Origin: Bacteroidales bacterium UBA7569
GTDB lineage: Bacteria > Bacteroidota > Bacteroidia > Bacteroidales > Paludibacteraceae
Length of the DNA: 64,000 bases
Assembly: GCA_002477945.1 (NCBI GenBank)
Contig: DLLF01000028.1
Location: 7,745-71,744, forward strand
Reading direction: 5' to 3'
Numbering within the stretch: the stretch's first letter is position 1; each line of letters begins with the position of its first letter. The notes beneath the pieces are model-generated. The model did not search any database. It was not told the origin of the DNA and was given only the letters and a program-made list of their open reading frames with translations. Below are positions 37,079 through 45,262 of this stretch, piece after piece. The position numbers and the translations under genes were made by a program.

Positions 37079-38860
37079 CTACACTTTTTTGATGTCGCGG
37101 GGGATTTGCTTGAAGGTGATATGGTGGATAAGCATAAAGTCGCGGCTCAATCGGCAGCAGTCGGCATAGATGATATACTGCTCGGCTTGGTCGGCAGGGG
37201 TGAACGTATTGAGAAACGCTCTGTCCAATACCGTCTCTTCGCCTTGCTTGTAGTAGAAATAGTAGTTGGTGCCGTCCTTGCGCCCTAACAAGTAAGGGTG
37301 TGTACTGACGACGCGGGACGCGTCGTCTCCCATATATGGCATAGTCATACGGTTTGTACCAAACCGACCGCGGACGAGGGCGTCCGCGTCCCCTGCAACC
37401 CCTGTATCTTTTGGACTGTGATACGGCGTGTTTGTTTCGCTGTACCAGATATATCGCCGTATCTGCTCGGTGTCCGCGTGGTCGTTGAGCAGACCGGTCT
37501 GCGGGTCATAGATGGTGTCGCCTAACTCATAGAACGCAAACGAACCGCCCGTGCCCTCTACGGCTTTGCTGCCCTCGCCGTAACCGTTAATCACACGGCG
37601 CACCCGCTCGGCAGTGATTGTCTCGGCATAGTCGCACATCTCCACCAAGATAAACCGCCTGTGTCCGCCGTCCTGCTTGTTGAGATTCAACACCGCATGA
37701 GCAGTAGTACCTGAACCAGCAAAGGAATCGAGGATGAGGGCGTTAGGATTGCTGTGTGTAATTATTTCGATGAGATAAGCAATAAGAGATACAGGTTTTG
37801 AGTACTCAAAATTTATCCCCATTGTTTTCATATCCTCATTTGCTTCTGTATTACGTTTTACTCCACATTCGTCATCAGAAATTAAATCAGAAGGTGCAAT
37901 AAATGAGCCTTCTGGATTCATACACGTATACATAGTGGATAGGCTTTTCTTTACGACAAAAGTACTTCCCTCTGCAATATATCTATCAATCTTTTCCTGT
38001 CCCCATGCAGAACAAGCCATTATCTTAAATGTATTTTCATTAAGTCCGTTTTTCTCTATAACTCTATCTAATAATTCAACTTTGTATTTTTCCGAGTATG
38101 TACCAATCTCAAAAGAGTTAGGTATCTTCACAGAGTGTGCAGGAAATTTTAAGCAGACAGGCTTGTTGGGCAAATGCCATAGTGGAGCCATTGTATTGTA
38201 AGAATTTTTGCCGTATAATTTAGGCAAATCTACTTTTTTATATAGAAAGACATATTCATATTTTGTTCGAATAGAGTAAGACAGACTTGGAGCCTTTGCT
38301 ACACGATTCCATTTGAACGTTCCTACAAAATTCCCTGCGCCGAATATCTCGTCGCAGATTAGTTTGAGGTTGGCTTGCTCGTTGTCGTCTATAGAGATGA
38401 AGATGGCACCCGTGGGAGAGAGCAGTTTTTGGAGCAGGACAAGGCGGGGGTACATCATACAGAGCCACTTGTCGTGGCGGGTCAGGTCTTCGGCTTCTTT
38501 GCCCACCACCGCACCCAACCACTTGCGAATATGCGGGTCATTGACGTTATCGTTGTACACCCAACCTTCGTTGCCTGTATTGTACGGCGGGTCGATGTAG
38601 ATGCAATCCACGCGGTTCTCATACTCGGGTAGCAACGCTTTGAGTGTCTCGAGGTTGTCGCCGTGGATAATTTTATTGACCTCCCCAACCCCTCCAAGGG
38701 AGGGTCCATCGGTATCGACACCGACGCCCGCGGGCGAGGCGCCCGCGTCCCCGGCATTACCATACTTGCTATACGTGTATTGCTTTTCCAAGACGCGGTA
38801 GGGGACGTCGTTGTGGTGGGTCTGTACTTTCTCTTTTCCTATCCAGTGGAGGGTGGGCAT
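37079..38860 (-). CDS. mod: Type III DNA methyltransferase Mod
   Basis: 593-residue beta-class N6-adenine methyltransferase that sets the recognition site of the Mod-Res system. Catalytic motif IV DPPY is at residues 90-93 and the AdoMet-binding FAGSG at 380-384, the beta-class order. The region between (about residues 190-372, DNA 37745-38300) is the target-recognition domain and is strikingly AT-rich relative to both flanks, which suggests domain exchange. Two short in-frame inserts (residues about 34-61 and 486-520) are made of GC-rich palindromes. I start at MPTLHWIGKEKVQ (38860); the frame is open to 39022, but that part is leader with hairpins. Confidence 0.88.
   Translation of the reverse strand: MPTLHWIGKEKVQTHHNDVPYRVLEKQYTYSKYGNAGDAGASPAGVGVDTDGPSLGGVGEVNKIIHGDNLETLKALLPEYENRVDCIYIDPPYNTGNEGWVYNDNVNDPHIRKWLGAVVGKEAEDLTRHDKWLCMMYPRLVLLQKLLSPTGAIFISIDDNEQANLKLICDEIFGAGNFVGTFKWNRVAKAPSLSYSIRTKYEYVFLYKKVDLPKLYGKNSYNTMAPLWHLPNKPVCLKFPAHSVKIPNSFEIGTYSEKYKVELLDRVIEKNGLNENTFKIMACSAWGQEKIDRYIAEGSTFVVKKSLSTMYTCMNPEGSFIAPSDLISDDECGVKRNTEANEDMKTMGINFEYSKPVSLIAYLIEIITHSNPNALILDSFAGSGTTAHAVLNLNKQDGGHRRFILVEMCDYAETITAERVRRVINGYGEGSKAVEGTGGSFAFYELGDTIYDPQTGLLNDHADTEQIRRYIWYSETNTPYHSPKDTGVAGDADALVRGRFGTNRMTMPYMGDDASRVVSTHPYLLGRKDGTNYYFYYKQGEETVLDRAFLNTFTPADQAEQYIIYADCCRLSRDFMLIHHITFKQIPRDIKKV
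37307..37388. repeat. Three consecutive palindromes inside mod (C-terminal insert)
   Basis: Three perfect hairpins in 82 nt: GACGACGCG/CGCGTCGTC (37307-37327), CGGTTTG/CAAACCG (37350-37366) and CGCGGACG/CGTCCGCG (37369-37388). They are read in frame within residues 486-520 of Mod. The last has the same stem as the insert at 38729-38747 with one compensated base pair. Confidence 0.75.
38690..38747. repeat. Palindromic insert in the N-terminal part of mod
   Basis: CCCTCC/GGAGGG (38690-38704), CGGT/ACCG (38710-38723) and CGCGGGCG/CGCCCGCG (38729-38747, AGG loop). Encodes a Gly/Ala/Asp-rich stretch (residues about 34-61) between the N-terminal segment and the VNKIIHGDNLETL start of the catalytic domain. 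Confidence 0.72.
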
Positions 38861-38878
38861 AATGGTCTGTCTTGCGGT

Positions 38879-39053
38879 GGTCGCCCTTGCCCTCGGCGAC
38901 CGGTACGGATACAAAAAACGTGGGCAACTATACCTATCGAACTTGCTACTGCGGTCGTAGGAAACCTTTGCACTAAGTTCGGCACTGCACAGCGTCCACG
39001 TGCATATATACACGCCATACACGACAAGGGAAGACCCCGTTGTCGTGTGGCGG
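38879..39053. repeat. Hairpins in the mod leader
   Basis: GGTCGCC/GGCGACC (38879-38901) and a longer interrupted stem (39014-39053: CGCCA, CACGACAA and GGG paired with CCC, TTGTCGTG and TGGCG around an AAGA loop). They lie in the 440-nt stretch between the mod start and pfkA, where I see no gene. Confidence 0.6.
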
Positions 39054-39206
39054 AGGTATATACACTCCGTAAACGTCCACTGATACCGCTCTCTGAGTGC
39101 TTGTGAAATTTCCTACGTTTCAGTAGCCAGATTGCGACGAGTAAACGTCTTTTTCTCTTATGTCTGCATTGCACTTAACCATGAGTAGTGAAGCGCAATG
39201 CCGATG

Positions 39207-39235
39207 CAAAGATAAAAATTATTGATGAGATACAA
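39207..39235 (-). promoter_or_regulatory. Putative mod-res promoter
   Basis: Minus strand TTG (39233-39235), 18-nt spacer, TATCTTTG (39207-39214). It would give a leader of about 340 nt containing the hairpins at 39014-39053 and 38879-38901. Confidence 0.55.
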
Positions 39236-39240
39236 AACTA

Positions 39241-39273
39241 AAAGGCTCTCTTGTCTTGCAAACAAGAGAGCCT
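39241..39273 (-). terminator. Terminator of the porQ-cmk-ispH-pfkA operon
   Basis: Perfect 13-bp inverted repeat AAGGCTCTCTTGT/ACAAGAGAGCCTT with a 7-nt loop, followed on the minus strand by TAGTTTTG. It lies 28 nt after pfkA and directly before the mod promoter. Confidence 0.88.
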
Positions 39274-39300
39274 TTACCGTATTGAGTCTATCTCAAACGA

Positions 39301-40284
39301 TCAGATTGACAGGATTTGCAAAGCCTGTACGCTATCGGGTTTCACATCCTTATCATCTTTGATAGCCTTGGAGAAGGGCACATAGACGATATCATCGTTT
39401 TGGAGTCCGATCATAATGCTTCGCTGTTCCTCCAAAAGAGCGTTGATAGAAGCCACGCCCATACGGCTCGCCATGATACGATCATAGGCAGTAGGACTGC
39501 CACCACGCTGCAAGTGTCCGAGAATGGTAACACGGACGTCGTACTCGGGATGGTTTTTCTTAAGCGTATCCGCCAACCCTCTTGCACCGCCCGTTGTCGG
39601 ATTCTCTGCGACGATAACTATACTTGAGCATTTTGATTTACGGAATCCATTACCAATAAACGTTTCCAACTGTTCCTCGGGTGTTTTACGTTCTGGAATG
39701 ATGGCAGCCTCAGCACCTGCAGCCAAGGCACTATTGAGTGCCAAGAAACCAGCATCACGCCCCATGACTTCCACAAAGAACACCCGTTCGTGGGAAGATG
39801 CCGTATCACGAATTTTGTCCACGCAATATATGATCGTATTGAGAGCCGTATCGTAACCAATGGTGCTATCGGTTCCCCAGAGGTCGTTATCAATTGTTCC
39901 TGGGATTCCAACAATCGGTACATTGAACTCCTGTGCAAAAATGCGCGCCCCTGTGAATGTGCCATCACCTCCGATGACCACCAATGCATCGATTTTCTCC
40001 CGTTGCATAGTCTCATAGGCGATTTTACGTCCTTCGGGAGTGCGGAACTCATCGCAACGAGCCGTCTTGAGAATGGTACCTCCACGCTGTATAATACCAC
40101 TCACGTCTTCTGTATGAAACTCTTTAATTTCATCCGTTATCAGACCTTTATATCCCCGATATATTGCTTTCACACGAATGTTGTTATAGATAGCCGTACG
40201 CGTCACGGCACGTATGGCAGCATTCATTCCGGGTGCATCGCCCCCTGAAGTGAGAACACCAATTGTTTTGATTCTGTATTCCAT
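39301..40284 (-). CDS. pfkA: ATP-dependent 6-phosphofructokinase
   Basis: 327 residues; phosphorylates fructose 6-phosphate to fructose 1,6-bisphosphate. Motifs: TSGGDAPGMNAAIRAV, GGDGTFTGA (the Gly at the position that is Asp in PPi-dependent enzymes) and the catalytic PGTIDNDLWGTDSTIGYDTA, also with the ATP-type Gly. So ATP is the expected donor. Length is normal. Last gene of the porQ operon, 59 nt after ispH, with a strong terminator. Confidence 0.95.
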   Translation of the reverse strand: MEYRIKTIGVLTSGGDAPGMNAAIRAVTRTAIYNNIRVKAIYRGYKGLITDEIKEFHTEDVSGIIQRGGTILKTARCDEFRTPEGRKIAYETMQREKIDALVVIGGDGTFTGARIFAQEFNVPIVGIPGTIDNDLWGTDSTIGYDTALNTIIYCVDKIRDTASSHERVFFVEVMGRDAGFLALNSALAAGAEAAIIPERKTPEEQLETFIGNGFRKSKCSSIVIVAENPTTGGARGLADTLKKNHPEYDVRVTILGHLQRGGSPTAYDRIMASRMGVASINALLEEQRSIMIGLQNDDIVYVPFSKAIKDDKDVKPDSVQALQILSI

Positions 40285-40343
40285 AGTTATTCAGTTAATA
40301 TAGTTTATATGTTATGTGTCGTTTGTTTGCCTATGCCACATTG

Positions 40344-41225
40344 TCATTCTGTCAGCCGGTTTGCCACAGCCTGCATAAGCCACAAAGGAGTGGACGTTGC
40401 ACCACATATTCCCACCCGTTCGCTCTCTTGTGCAGCAGCAATGATGCAGGGCGTCAGGTCTTTCTCGCTTGAAAGAAAGAAAGTCCTCGGGTTTTCCTCC
40501 TTACAACGGCGGTAGAGTACCTTGGCATTGGAGGAGTTTTTGCCACCCACAAAAAGGAGTACATCGTTCTGCGCTGCAAACCATGCGATATGCTCGGTAC
40601 GATTCCGCACCTGTCCGCAAATAGTGTCATGCCACTCAAAAGCAGGCAAATTACCTCCCAACTCCGCTCTACGATGGTTGATTTCATCAATAAGCAAGCG
40701 GAACTCTCCGACCGACTTTGTAGTCTGCGAGAAAAGGTAAACGGATCTGCGGAAATCGACCTTTGCCAAATCGTCCGAACTCTCCACCACCAGTGCCGTC
40801 CCTTCGGTCTGTCCCTCCAATCCGATGACCTCGGCATGCCCCCGCTTGCCAAAAATGACAATCTGTCCATGGTTACTCTCTGCCATTATCCGCTCAAAGG
40901 TACGCCGTATGTTTCTTTGCAAACTCCGTACCACAGGGCAACTGGCATCAATAATCTCGATATGGTTTTCACGGGCAATCCGATAGGTTTCGGGCGGTTC
41001 TCCATGCGCACGGAGAAGGACTTCGGTATCGTGCAGATGACAAAAGGTATCGTAATTGATGGTTTCAAGCCCCAGACGAGAGAGACGTTCCACTTCTTCT
41101 GCGTTATGCACAATATCTCCCAAACAATAGAGATGTCCTTTGGTTTGCAGCACCTCCTCCGCTTTCCGAATGGCTGTAACCACTCCGAAACAAAAACCCG
41201 ATTGTTGATCAATGGTTATCTGCAT
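40344..41225 (-). CDS. ispH: 4-hydroxy-3-methylbut-2-enyl diphosphate reductase (IspH)
   Basis: 293-residue [4Fe-4S] enzyme that makes IPP and DMAPP in the last step of the MEP isoprenoid pathway. The three cluster Cys are in SGFCFGVVTAIRKAEE, DASCPVVRSLQ and DTICGQVRNR. AHGEPPETY and DIVHNAEEVERL are the other conserved stretches. Normal short form of the enzyme. Sits 48 nt downstream of cmk in one operon. Confidence 0.95.
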   Translation of the reverse strand: MQITIDQQSGFCFGVVTAIRKAEEVLQTKGHLYCLGDIVHNAEEVERLSRLGLETINYDTFCHLHDTEVLLRAHGEPPETYRIARENHIEIIDASCPVVRSLQRNIRRTFERIMAESNHGQIVIFGKRGHAEVIGLEGQTEGTALVVESSDDLAKVDFRRSVYLFSQTTKSVGEFRLLIDEINHRRAELGGNLPAFEWHDTICGQVRNRTEHIAWFAAQNDVLLFVGGKNSSNAKVLYRRCKEENPRTFFLSSEKDLTPCIIAAAQESERVGICGATSTPLWLMQAVANRLTE

Positions 41226-41273
41226 TTTGGCAGTATGCTTGTTGCGTCACGGGAGATATTATACCTTTAGCCG

Positions 41274-41957
41274 TCACTCCGCCACCCGCTGATTGAAGAT
41301 TTGACAAATATATGCGAACTGTTCCTCCTTGGTCATATCACCGTTATCCACCACCACGGCATCTGCCGCCTGACGGAGCGGACTCTCCTTGCGATGCGTA
41401 TCGCGATAGTCTCGGTCGTTCACATCGCGCAGAACATCTTCGTAAACAGGATTGAACCCCTTGTCTTGCAATTCCAAGAATCTTCGCTCCGCCCGTATTT
41501 CGGGAGAAGCAGTAAGAAAGAGTTTCAGTTCCGCATCCGGAAAAACGACCGTACCGATGTCGCGTCCATCCATAACAATTCCCTTCTCCCGCCCCATGCG
41601 TTGCTGTTGAGAGACCAGGAACTCTCGGACGAAACCGATTGTACTTATACGGGATGCCCCATTGCCGACCTCCAAGGTACGGATTTTGTTTTCCACGTTC
41701 TCTCCGTTGAGACAAACAGACTGCCCATCGGGAGTCAGACAAAAACCTATTTGCAATGAAGGTATCGCCTGACGCAGTGTCTGCCCGTTGATATGCGTAT
41801 CGTCCATTATCCCATTGCGCAGGCAATAGAGCGCAACCGCACGATACATAGCCCCCGTATCAATGTAAGTATAGCCGGCATACTGCGCCAACGCCTTGGC
41901 AACCGTACTCTTACCGCATGAGGAATATCCATCGATGGCTACTATGATGCGTTTCAT
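41274..41957 (-). CDS. cmk: Cytidylate kinase
   Basis: 227-residue (d)CMP kinase. P-loop IDGYSSCGKSTVAKALA is at residues 8-24, followed by GYTYIDTGAMYRAVALY and VMDGRDIGTVVFPDAELKLFLTAS, the characteristic nucleotide-binding elements. Provides CDP for nucleotide and lipid synthesis. It follows porQ after 6 nt. Confidence 0.95.
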   Translation of the reverse strand: MKRIIVAIDGYSSCGKSTVAKALAQYAGYTYIDTGAMYRAVALYCLRNGIMDDTHINGQTLRQAIPSLQIGFCLTPDGQSVCLNGENVENKIRTLEVGNGASRISTIGFVREFLVSQQQRMGREKGIVMDGRDIGTVVFPDAELKLFLTASPEIRAERRFLELQDKGFNPVYEDVLRDVNDRDYRDTHRKESPLRQAADAVVVDNGDMTKEEQFAYICQIFNQRVAE

Positions 41958-41963
41958 AACGAG

Positions 41964-43031
41964 TTACTTGAGATATTCATTGATATTCATTGAGAGACTC
42001 ACCTGATAGATATACCCTCCCTTGGTCTGCTGAGAGAAAGCGGCTCCCAACCGGAAATTGCGAATCCGCAGACCAGCCCCGACAGCAAAGCCCGCCAGGG
42101 AGCGATGGTCTTTCAACCCCAACTCCCTGCGACGACGGTGGTTGTAGGAGAGCGTCAGATAGAAACGGTCGCTTTTCGGCACGATGTCAATTGCAAAAAT
42201 GGTATGCCGAAACATCATATCGTACCAAGCCACGGAGCCGTCCGCCACGACCTCTTCATCGGAATAAGTTTCCTCGGACGGCTGGTTCGTGACCTGATAT
42301 CCCAGATCCCAACGCTGTATGTTATGGATCGTCATACTAAGTCTAATAGGGGCGTGTTTGAAGCGATAGTTCAAGCCCAACTGGAGGTTCAAGGGAAGAC
42401 GTTCCCTGTGTTGTCCTGACTCATCGGTATAGAATCCTTTGAGTTGCCATCCTATGTTCTGCAGGCTGATGCCGAGTTGGAATGTAGAGTCTTTCGTCTG
42501 GAAATGTCCCCCGACATCGGCTGCCAGCGCGAAGGCAGAGTAGGACTCATAGTGCGAATATATGGGTTTGAGAGATGTACCGACCGTAAAAAGCGATCCG
42601 AGTTGGCGTGCATAAGCAAGCGTGATGCACATATCCTGTGCAGAAAAGGTCGTTCCGAGCAGCGCACCAAACTCATCAGCATAATCGAACTTCCCATAGT
42701 TAAGATAATGGATTGCCGCAGCGAAATAGTTGTCCTTATAGTTATGTCCGTACATGACAGAGCCGATGTTGACACCTTGCAGGTAGTGAGCATAGTTGAG
42801 TTGCAGGATTTTGTCGGTGGAAGGGTTCAGAAGGGCAGGATTGCATACTACAGAACTCAATTCCGCTTCTTTCAAGGACACCGTCGAACCTCCCAAACCA
42901 TTGAGGCGAGCAGATGACGGGAGTTCAAGGAAAGAATATACGCTACTTCCTCCTTGCGCACGGGCAACAACCGCAAGCATCAAAACTATTCCCAACAACA
43001 ACCAGCGGGAACAGTACAACATATTACCCAT
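41964..43031 (-). CDS. porQ: Type IX secretion system protein PorQ
   Basis: 355 residues with a signal peptide (LYCSRWLLLGIVLMLAVVARAQ) and an outer-membrane beta-barrel of the PorV/PorQ group: SSVYSFLELPSSARLNGLGG near the start and LNPSTDKILQLNYAHYLQGVNIG. PorQ belongs to the T9SS attachment machinery at the outer-membrane surface, and the T9SS cargo in this window would need it. The frame is open to 43091, but a promoter at 43089-43119 rules that start out; 43031 gives a clean signal peptide, 43058 is possible. Confidence 0.86.
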   Translation of the reverse strand: MGNMLYCSRWLLLGIVLMLAVVARAQGGSSVYSFLELPSSARLNGLGGSTVSLKEAELSSVVCNPALLNPSTDKILQLNYAHYLQGVNIGSVMYGHNYKDNYFAAAIHYLNYGKFDYADEFGALLGTTFSAQDMCITLAYARQLGSLFTVGTSLKPIYSHYESYSAFALAADVGGHFQTKDSTFQLGISLQNIGWQLKGFYTDESGQHRERLPLNLQLGLNYRFKHAPIRLSMTIHNIQRWDLGYQVTNQPSEETYSDEEVVADGSVAWYDMMFRHTIFAIDIVPKSDRFYLTLSYNHRRRRELGLKDHRSLAGFAVGAGLRIRNFRLGAAFSQQTKGGYIYQVSLSMNINEYLK

Positions 43032-43088
43032 GTTTCTATTTGAAGCGACAAGCATCATGTATTCCTCTCTACACGAAACAGCACAGCG

Positions 43089-43119
43089 CAAAGGTACAAC
43101 CTTTTGTGAATACCTGCAA
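43089..43119 (-). promoter_or_regulatory. porQ operon promoter
   Basis: Minus strand TTG (43117-43119), 20-nt spacer, TACCTTTG (43089-43096). Drives porQ-cmk-ispH-pfkA. Confidence 0.7.
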
Positions 43120-43183
43120 GAGGCATATACAGCTAACCGACCCCTCGAAAGAAAACAAAAGGATCCTCCTTTTAGCGTCTCTA

Positions 43184-43214
43184 TTGTCTATATCAGAAAA
43201 AAATGGCATCTTTG
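43184..43214 (+). promoter_or_regulatory. Promoter of the nucleoside-recognition/ybeY genes
   Basis: TTG (43184-43186), 20-nt spacer, CATCTTTG (43207-43214), one mismatch to TAnnTTTG. Predicted start about 30-35 nt before the ATG at 43253. Confidence 0.55.
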
Positions 43215-43252
43215 CAAGGTTTTTAGAATCTTTTCTTACTCACAAGTTCACT

Positions 43253-44485
43253 ATGGTATTGAATTATATTTGGATCGGTTTTATTTTGGTTGCCATAGTG
43301 AGCGGTATCATTCAATTCTGTTTCTGCGGGCAGGCCGAAATCTTCAATACCATTTTGAATTCCACCTTTGACTCTGCGAAAACAGGTTTTGAAATATCCC
43401 TCGGACTTACCGGCGTATTAACTCTATGGTTGGGCATCATGAAAATAGGGGAACGCGGAGGGGTGGTGGAGACCTTCTCGCATGCTGTGGCACCATTTTT
43501 CTCGCGTATCTTTCCGGAAGTACCCAAAAATCATCCTGCTTTCGGCAGTATGTTCATGAACATATCCGCCAATATGCTGGGACTGGACAATGCCGCCACA
43601 CCAATGGGACTGAAGGCTATGCAGGAACTGCAAGAAATCAACCCGAATAAGGGGAGGGCTTCCAATGCCATGATCATGTTTCTTGTACTGAACACTTCCG
43701 GTCTGACGCTGATACCCGTAAGTATTATGGTTTACAGGGCGCAATTGGGTGCAGCAAACCCCGCAGACGTGTTCCTGCCTATTATGTTAGCCACTTATTT
43801 TTCCACCGTGGTCGGACTTGTTTCGGTCTGCATTGCACAGCACATACGCCTTTGGGACAAGGTAATACTCCTGACATTAGGAGGACTGACCGCCTTTGTG
43901 GGGTTAATGCTCTACGGGGCATACCGGTTGCCGGAGCCAACGCTCACCAAATGGTCGACCATTATTTCCGCCATTATCCTTTTGGGTGTAATCGTTGTTT
44001 TCATCCTGAAAGCCATGGCAAAGAAGGTCAATGTGTATGACGCCTTCATAGACGGTGCCAAGGACGGATTCAAGACAGCGGTAGGGATTATCCCTTACTT
44101 AGTGGCGATGCTGGTGGCTGTGGGTATGTTTCGTGCATCGGGAGCAATGGATTTGCTGGTGAACGTCATTGCATACGCAGTGGCTGCCATGGGATTGAAC
44201 ACTGATTTTGTTCCTGCATTGCCCACCGCCTTCATGAAACCTCTGAGCGGAAGCGGGGCGAGAGGTTTGATGGTGGATGCCATGACCCAATACGGAGCCG
44301 ATTCGTTTGTCGGGCGGCTCGTGAGCATTCTACAAGGAGCCACCGATACGACATTCTACATTTTGGCAGTATATTTCGGGTATGTCGGCATTAAAGACAC
44401 ACGCTATGCCGTGGTGTGCGGATTGATAGCGGATGTGGCAGGAATCATTGCCGCCATACTGATTGCCTATTTATTCTTTCATTAA
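43253..44485 (+). CDS. SpmA/SpmB-type nucleoside-recognition membrane protein (fusion)
   Basis: 410 residues with about 10 membrane helices. Two Gate (nucleoside-recognition) halves: SpmA-like residues 1-210, starting LNYIWIGFILVAIVSGI and containing MSANMLGLDNAATPMGLKAM-like residues (NISANMLGLDNAATPMGLK), and SpmB-like 240-410 with FKTAVGIIPYLVAMLVAVGMF and LPTAFMKPLSGSGARGLM. In Bacillus the separate proteins serve spore maturation; in this non-sporulating phylum the fused form is probably a transporter of unknown substrate. The frame is open to 42914, but a promoter and homology fix the start at 43253. Confidence 0.85.
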   Translation: MVLNYIWIGFILVAIVSGIIQFCFCGQAEIFNTILNSTFDSAKTGFEISLGLTGVLTLWLGIMKIGERGGVVETFSHAVAPFFSRIFPEVPKNHPAFGSMFMNISANMLGLDNAATPMGLKAMQELQEINPNKGRASNAMIMFLVLNTSGLTLIPVSIMVYRAQLGAANPADVFLPIMLATYFSTVVGLVSVCIAQHIRLWDKVILLTLGGLTAFVGLMLYGAYRLPEPTLTKWSTIISAIILLGVIVVFILKAMAKKVNVYDAFIDGAKDGFKTAVGIIPYLVAMLVAVGMFRASGAMDLLVNVIAYAVAAMGLNTDFVPALPTAFMKPLSGSGARGLMVDAMTQYGADSFVGRLVSILQGATDTTFYILAVYFGYVGIKDTRYAVVCGLIADVAGIIAAILIAYLFFH

Positions 44486-44499
44486 ACCATAAGGAGGGT

Positions 44500-44934
44500 A
44501 TGATTTATTTTCAAGCAGACGAAGTTGCAATGCCGATGTTACGACAAGACCTTGTACGGGATTGGATTCAGAGCGTCGCCGCCTATTACGGGAAGCGCGT
44601 AGGGAACATACATTACATCTTTTGCAGTGACGAACGGATATTGGAAGTGAACCGCCAATTTCTGCAGCACGACTACTATACCGATGTTATAACTTTTGAT
44701 TATTCCGAGGGGACAGTTCTATCAGGAGACATCTTTATCAGTATGGAAACCGTCGGGAGCAACGCCGAGCAGCAACAAACAACGTTTGAACAAGAACTGC
44801 TCCGCATTATCATCCATGGTGTACTTCACCTTACGGGGCAAGGGGACAAAACACCAGAAGCACACCAAGAAATGACAGAGAAAGAAGAACATGCCCTGAT
44901 TCTCTACGCGAAAATCTGTCAAAAATCCAATTAG
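44500..44934 (+). CDS. ybeY: rRNA maturation endoribonuclease YbeY
   Basis: 144-residue metal-dependent RNase needed for 16S rRNA 3'-end maturation and ribosome quality control. The zinc site is HGVLHLTGQGDK (HxxxHxxG, with D for the third ligand region). Also conserved: NRQFLQHDYYTDVITFDYSEG. The start at 44500 is preceded by AAGGAGGG ending only 1-2 nt before the ATG, too close for ideal SD spacing. Lies 14 nt after the membrane-protein gene. Confidence 0.92.
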   Translation: MIYFQADEVAMPMLRQDLVRDWIQSVAAYYGKRVGNIHYIFCSDERILEVNRQFLQHDYYTDVITFDYSEGTVLSGDIFISMETVGSNAEQQQTTFEQELLRIIIHGVLHLTGQGDKTPEAHQEMTEKEEHALILYAKICQKSN

Positions 44935-44964
44935 ATCCCCTGCAGATATCCAGTTTGGAATAAG

Positions 44965-44987
44965 AAAATCCGTTTGGAACGGTTTTT
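44965..44987 (+). terminator. Weak terminator after ybeY
   Basis: CCGTT-TGG-AACGG stem (44970-44982) flanked by AAAA and TTTTT. Short stem with a U-tract; likely partial termination before the YtxH gene. Confidence 0.6.
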
Positions 44988-45028
44988 GCTTTTTGTGATG
45001 GTAATATAAACCATAAAATCAAACCATT

Positions 45029-45262
45029 ATGAAAAGATTATTTTCATTATTGAGCGGCGTTGCCATGGGCGCGCTGTTGGGAGTTATTTTCGCACCGCAG
45101 AGCGGCAAAGAAACCCGTGAACAAATCAAAAAACTATTACAGGAGAAAATGCCTGACCTCAGCAAAGAGCGTTTGGAAGAGTTGGTTGACGAGGTGGTCG
45201 CCAAAGTAAGAAATGTTCAGACCGAGACAAGCGAGGGGCAAGACAATGACCACGAAGCGTAG
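45029..45262 (+). CDS. YtxH-domain small protein
   Basis: 77 residues. N-terminal helix RLFSLLSGVAMGALLGVIFAP followed by the conserved QSGKETREQIKKLL of the YtxH family and an acidic C-terminus. Membrane-associated stress-type protein of unknown function. Its 3' end overlaps the holin-like gene by 17 nt, and the three small genes at 45029-45840 form a unit commonly seen in Bacteroidota. Confidence 0.82.
   Translation: MKRLFSLLSGVAMGALLGVIFAPQSGKETREQIKKLLQEKMPDLSKERLEELVDEVVAKVRNVQTETSEGQDNDHEA

Noticed and set aside
34372..38860. Type I or type II restriction system
   Set aside because: A two-gene mod-res pair with a beta-class Mod and a DEAD-helicase/PD-(D/E)xK Res is type III; no specificity (HsdS) gene.
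38861..39022. N-terminal extension of Mod
   Set aside because: Basic, non-conserved stretch translated from hairpin leader sequence; homology starts after 38860.
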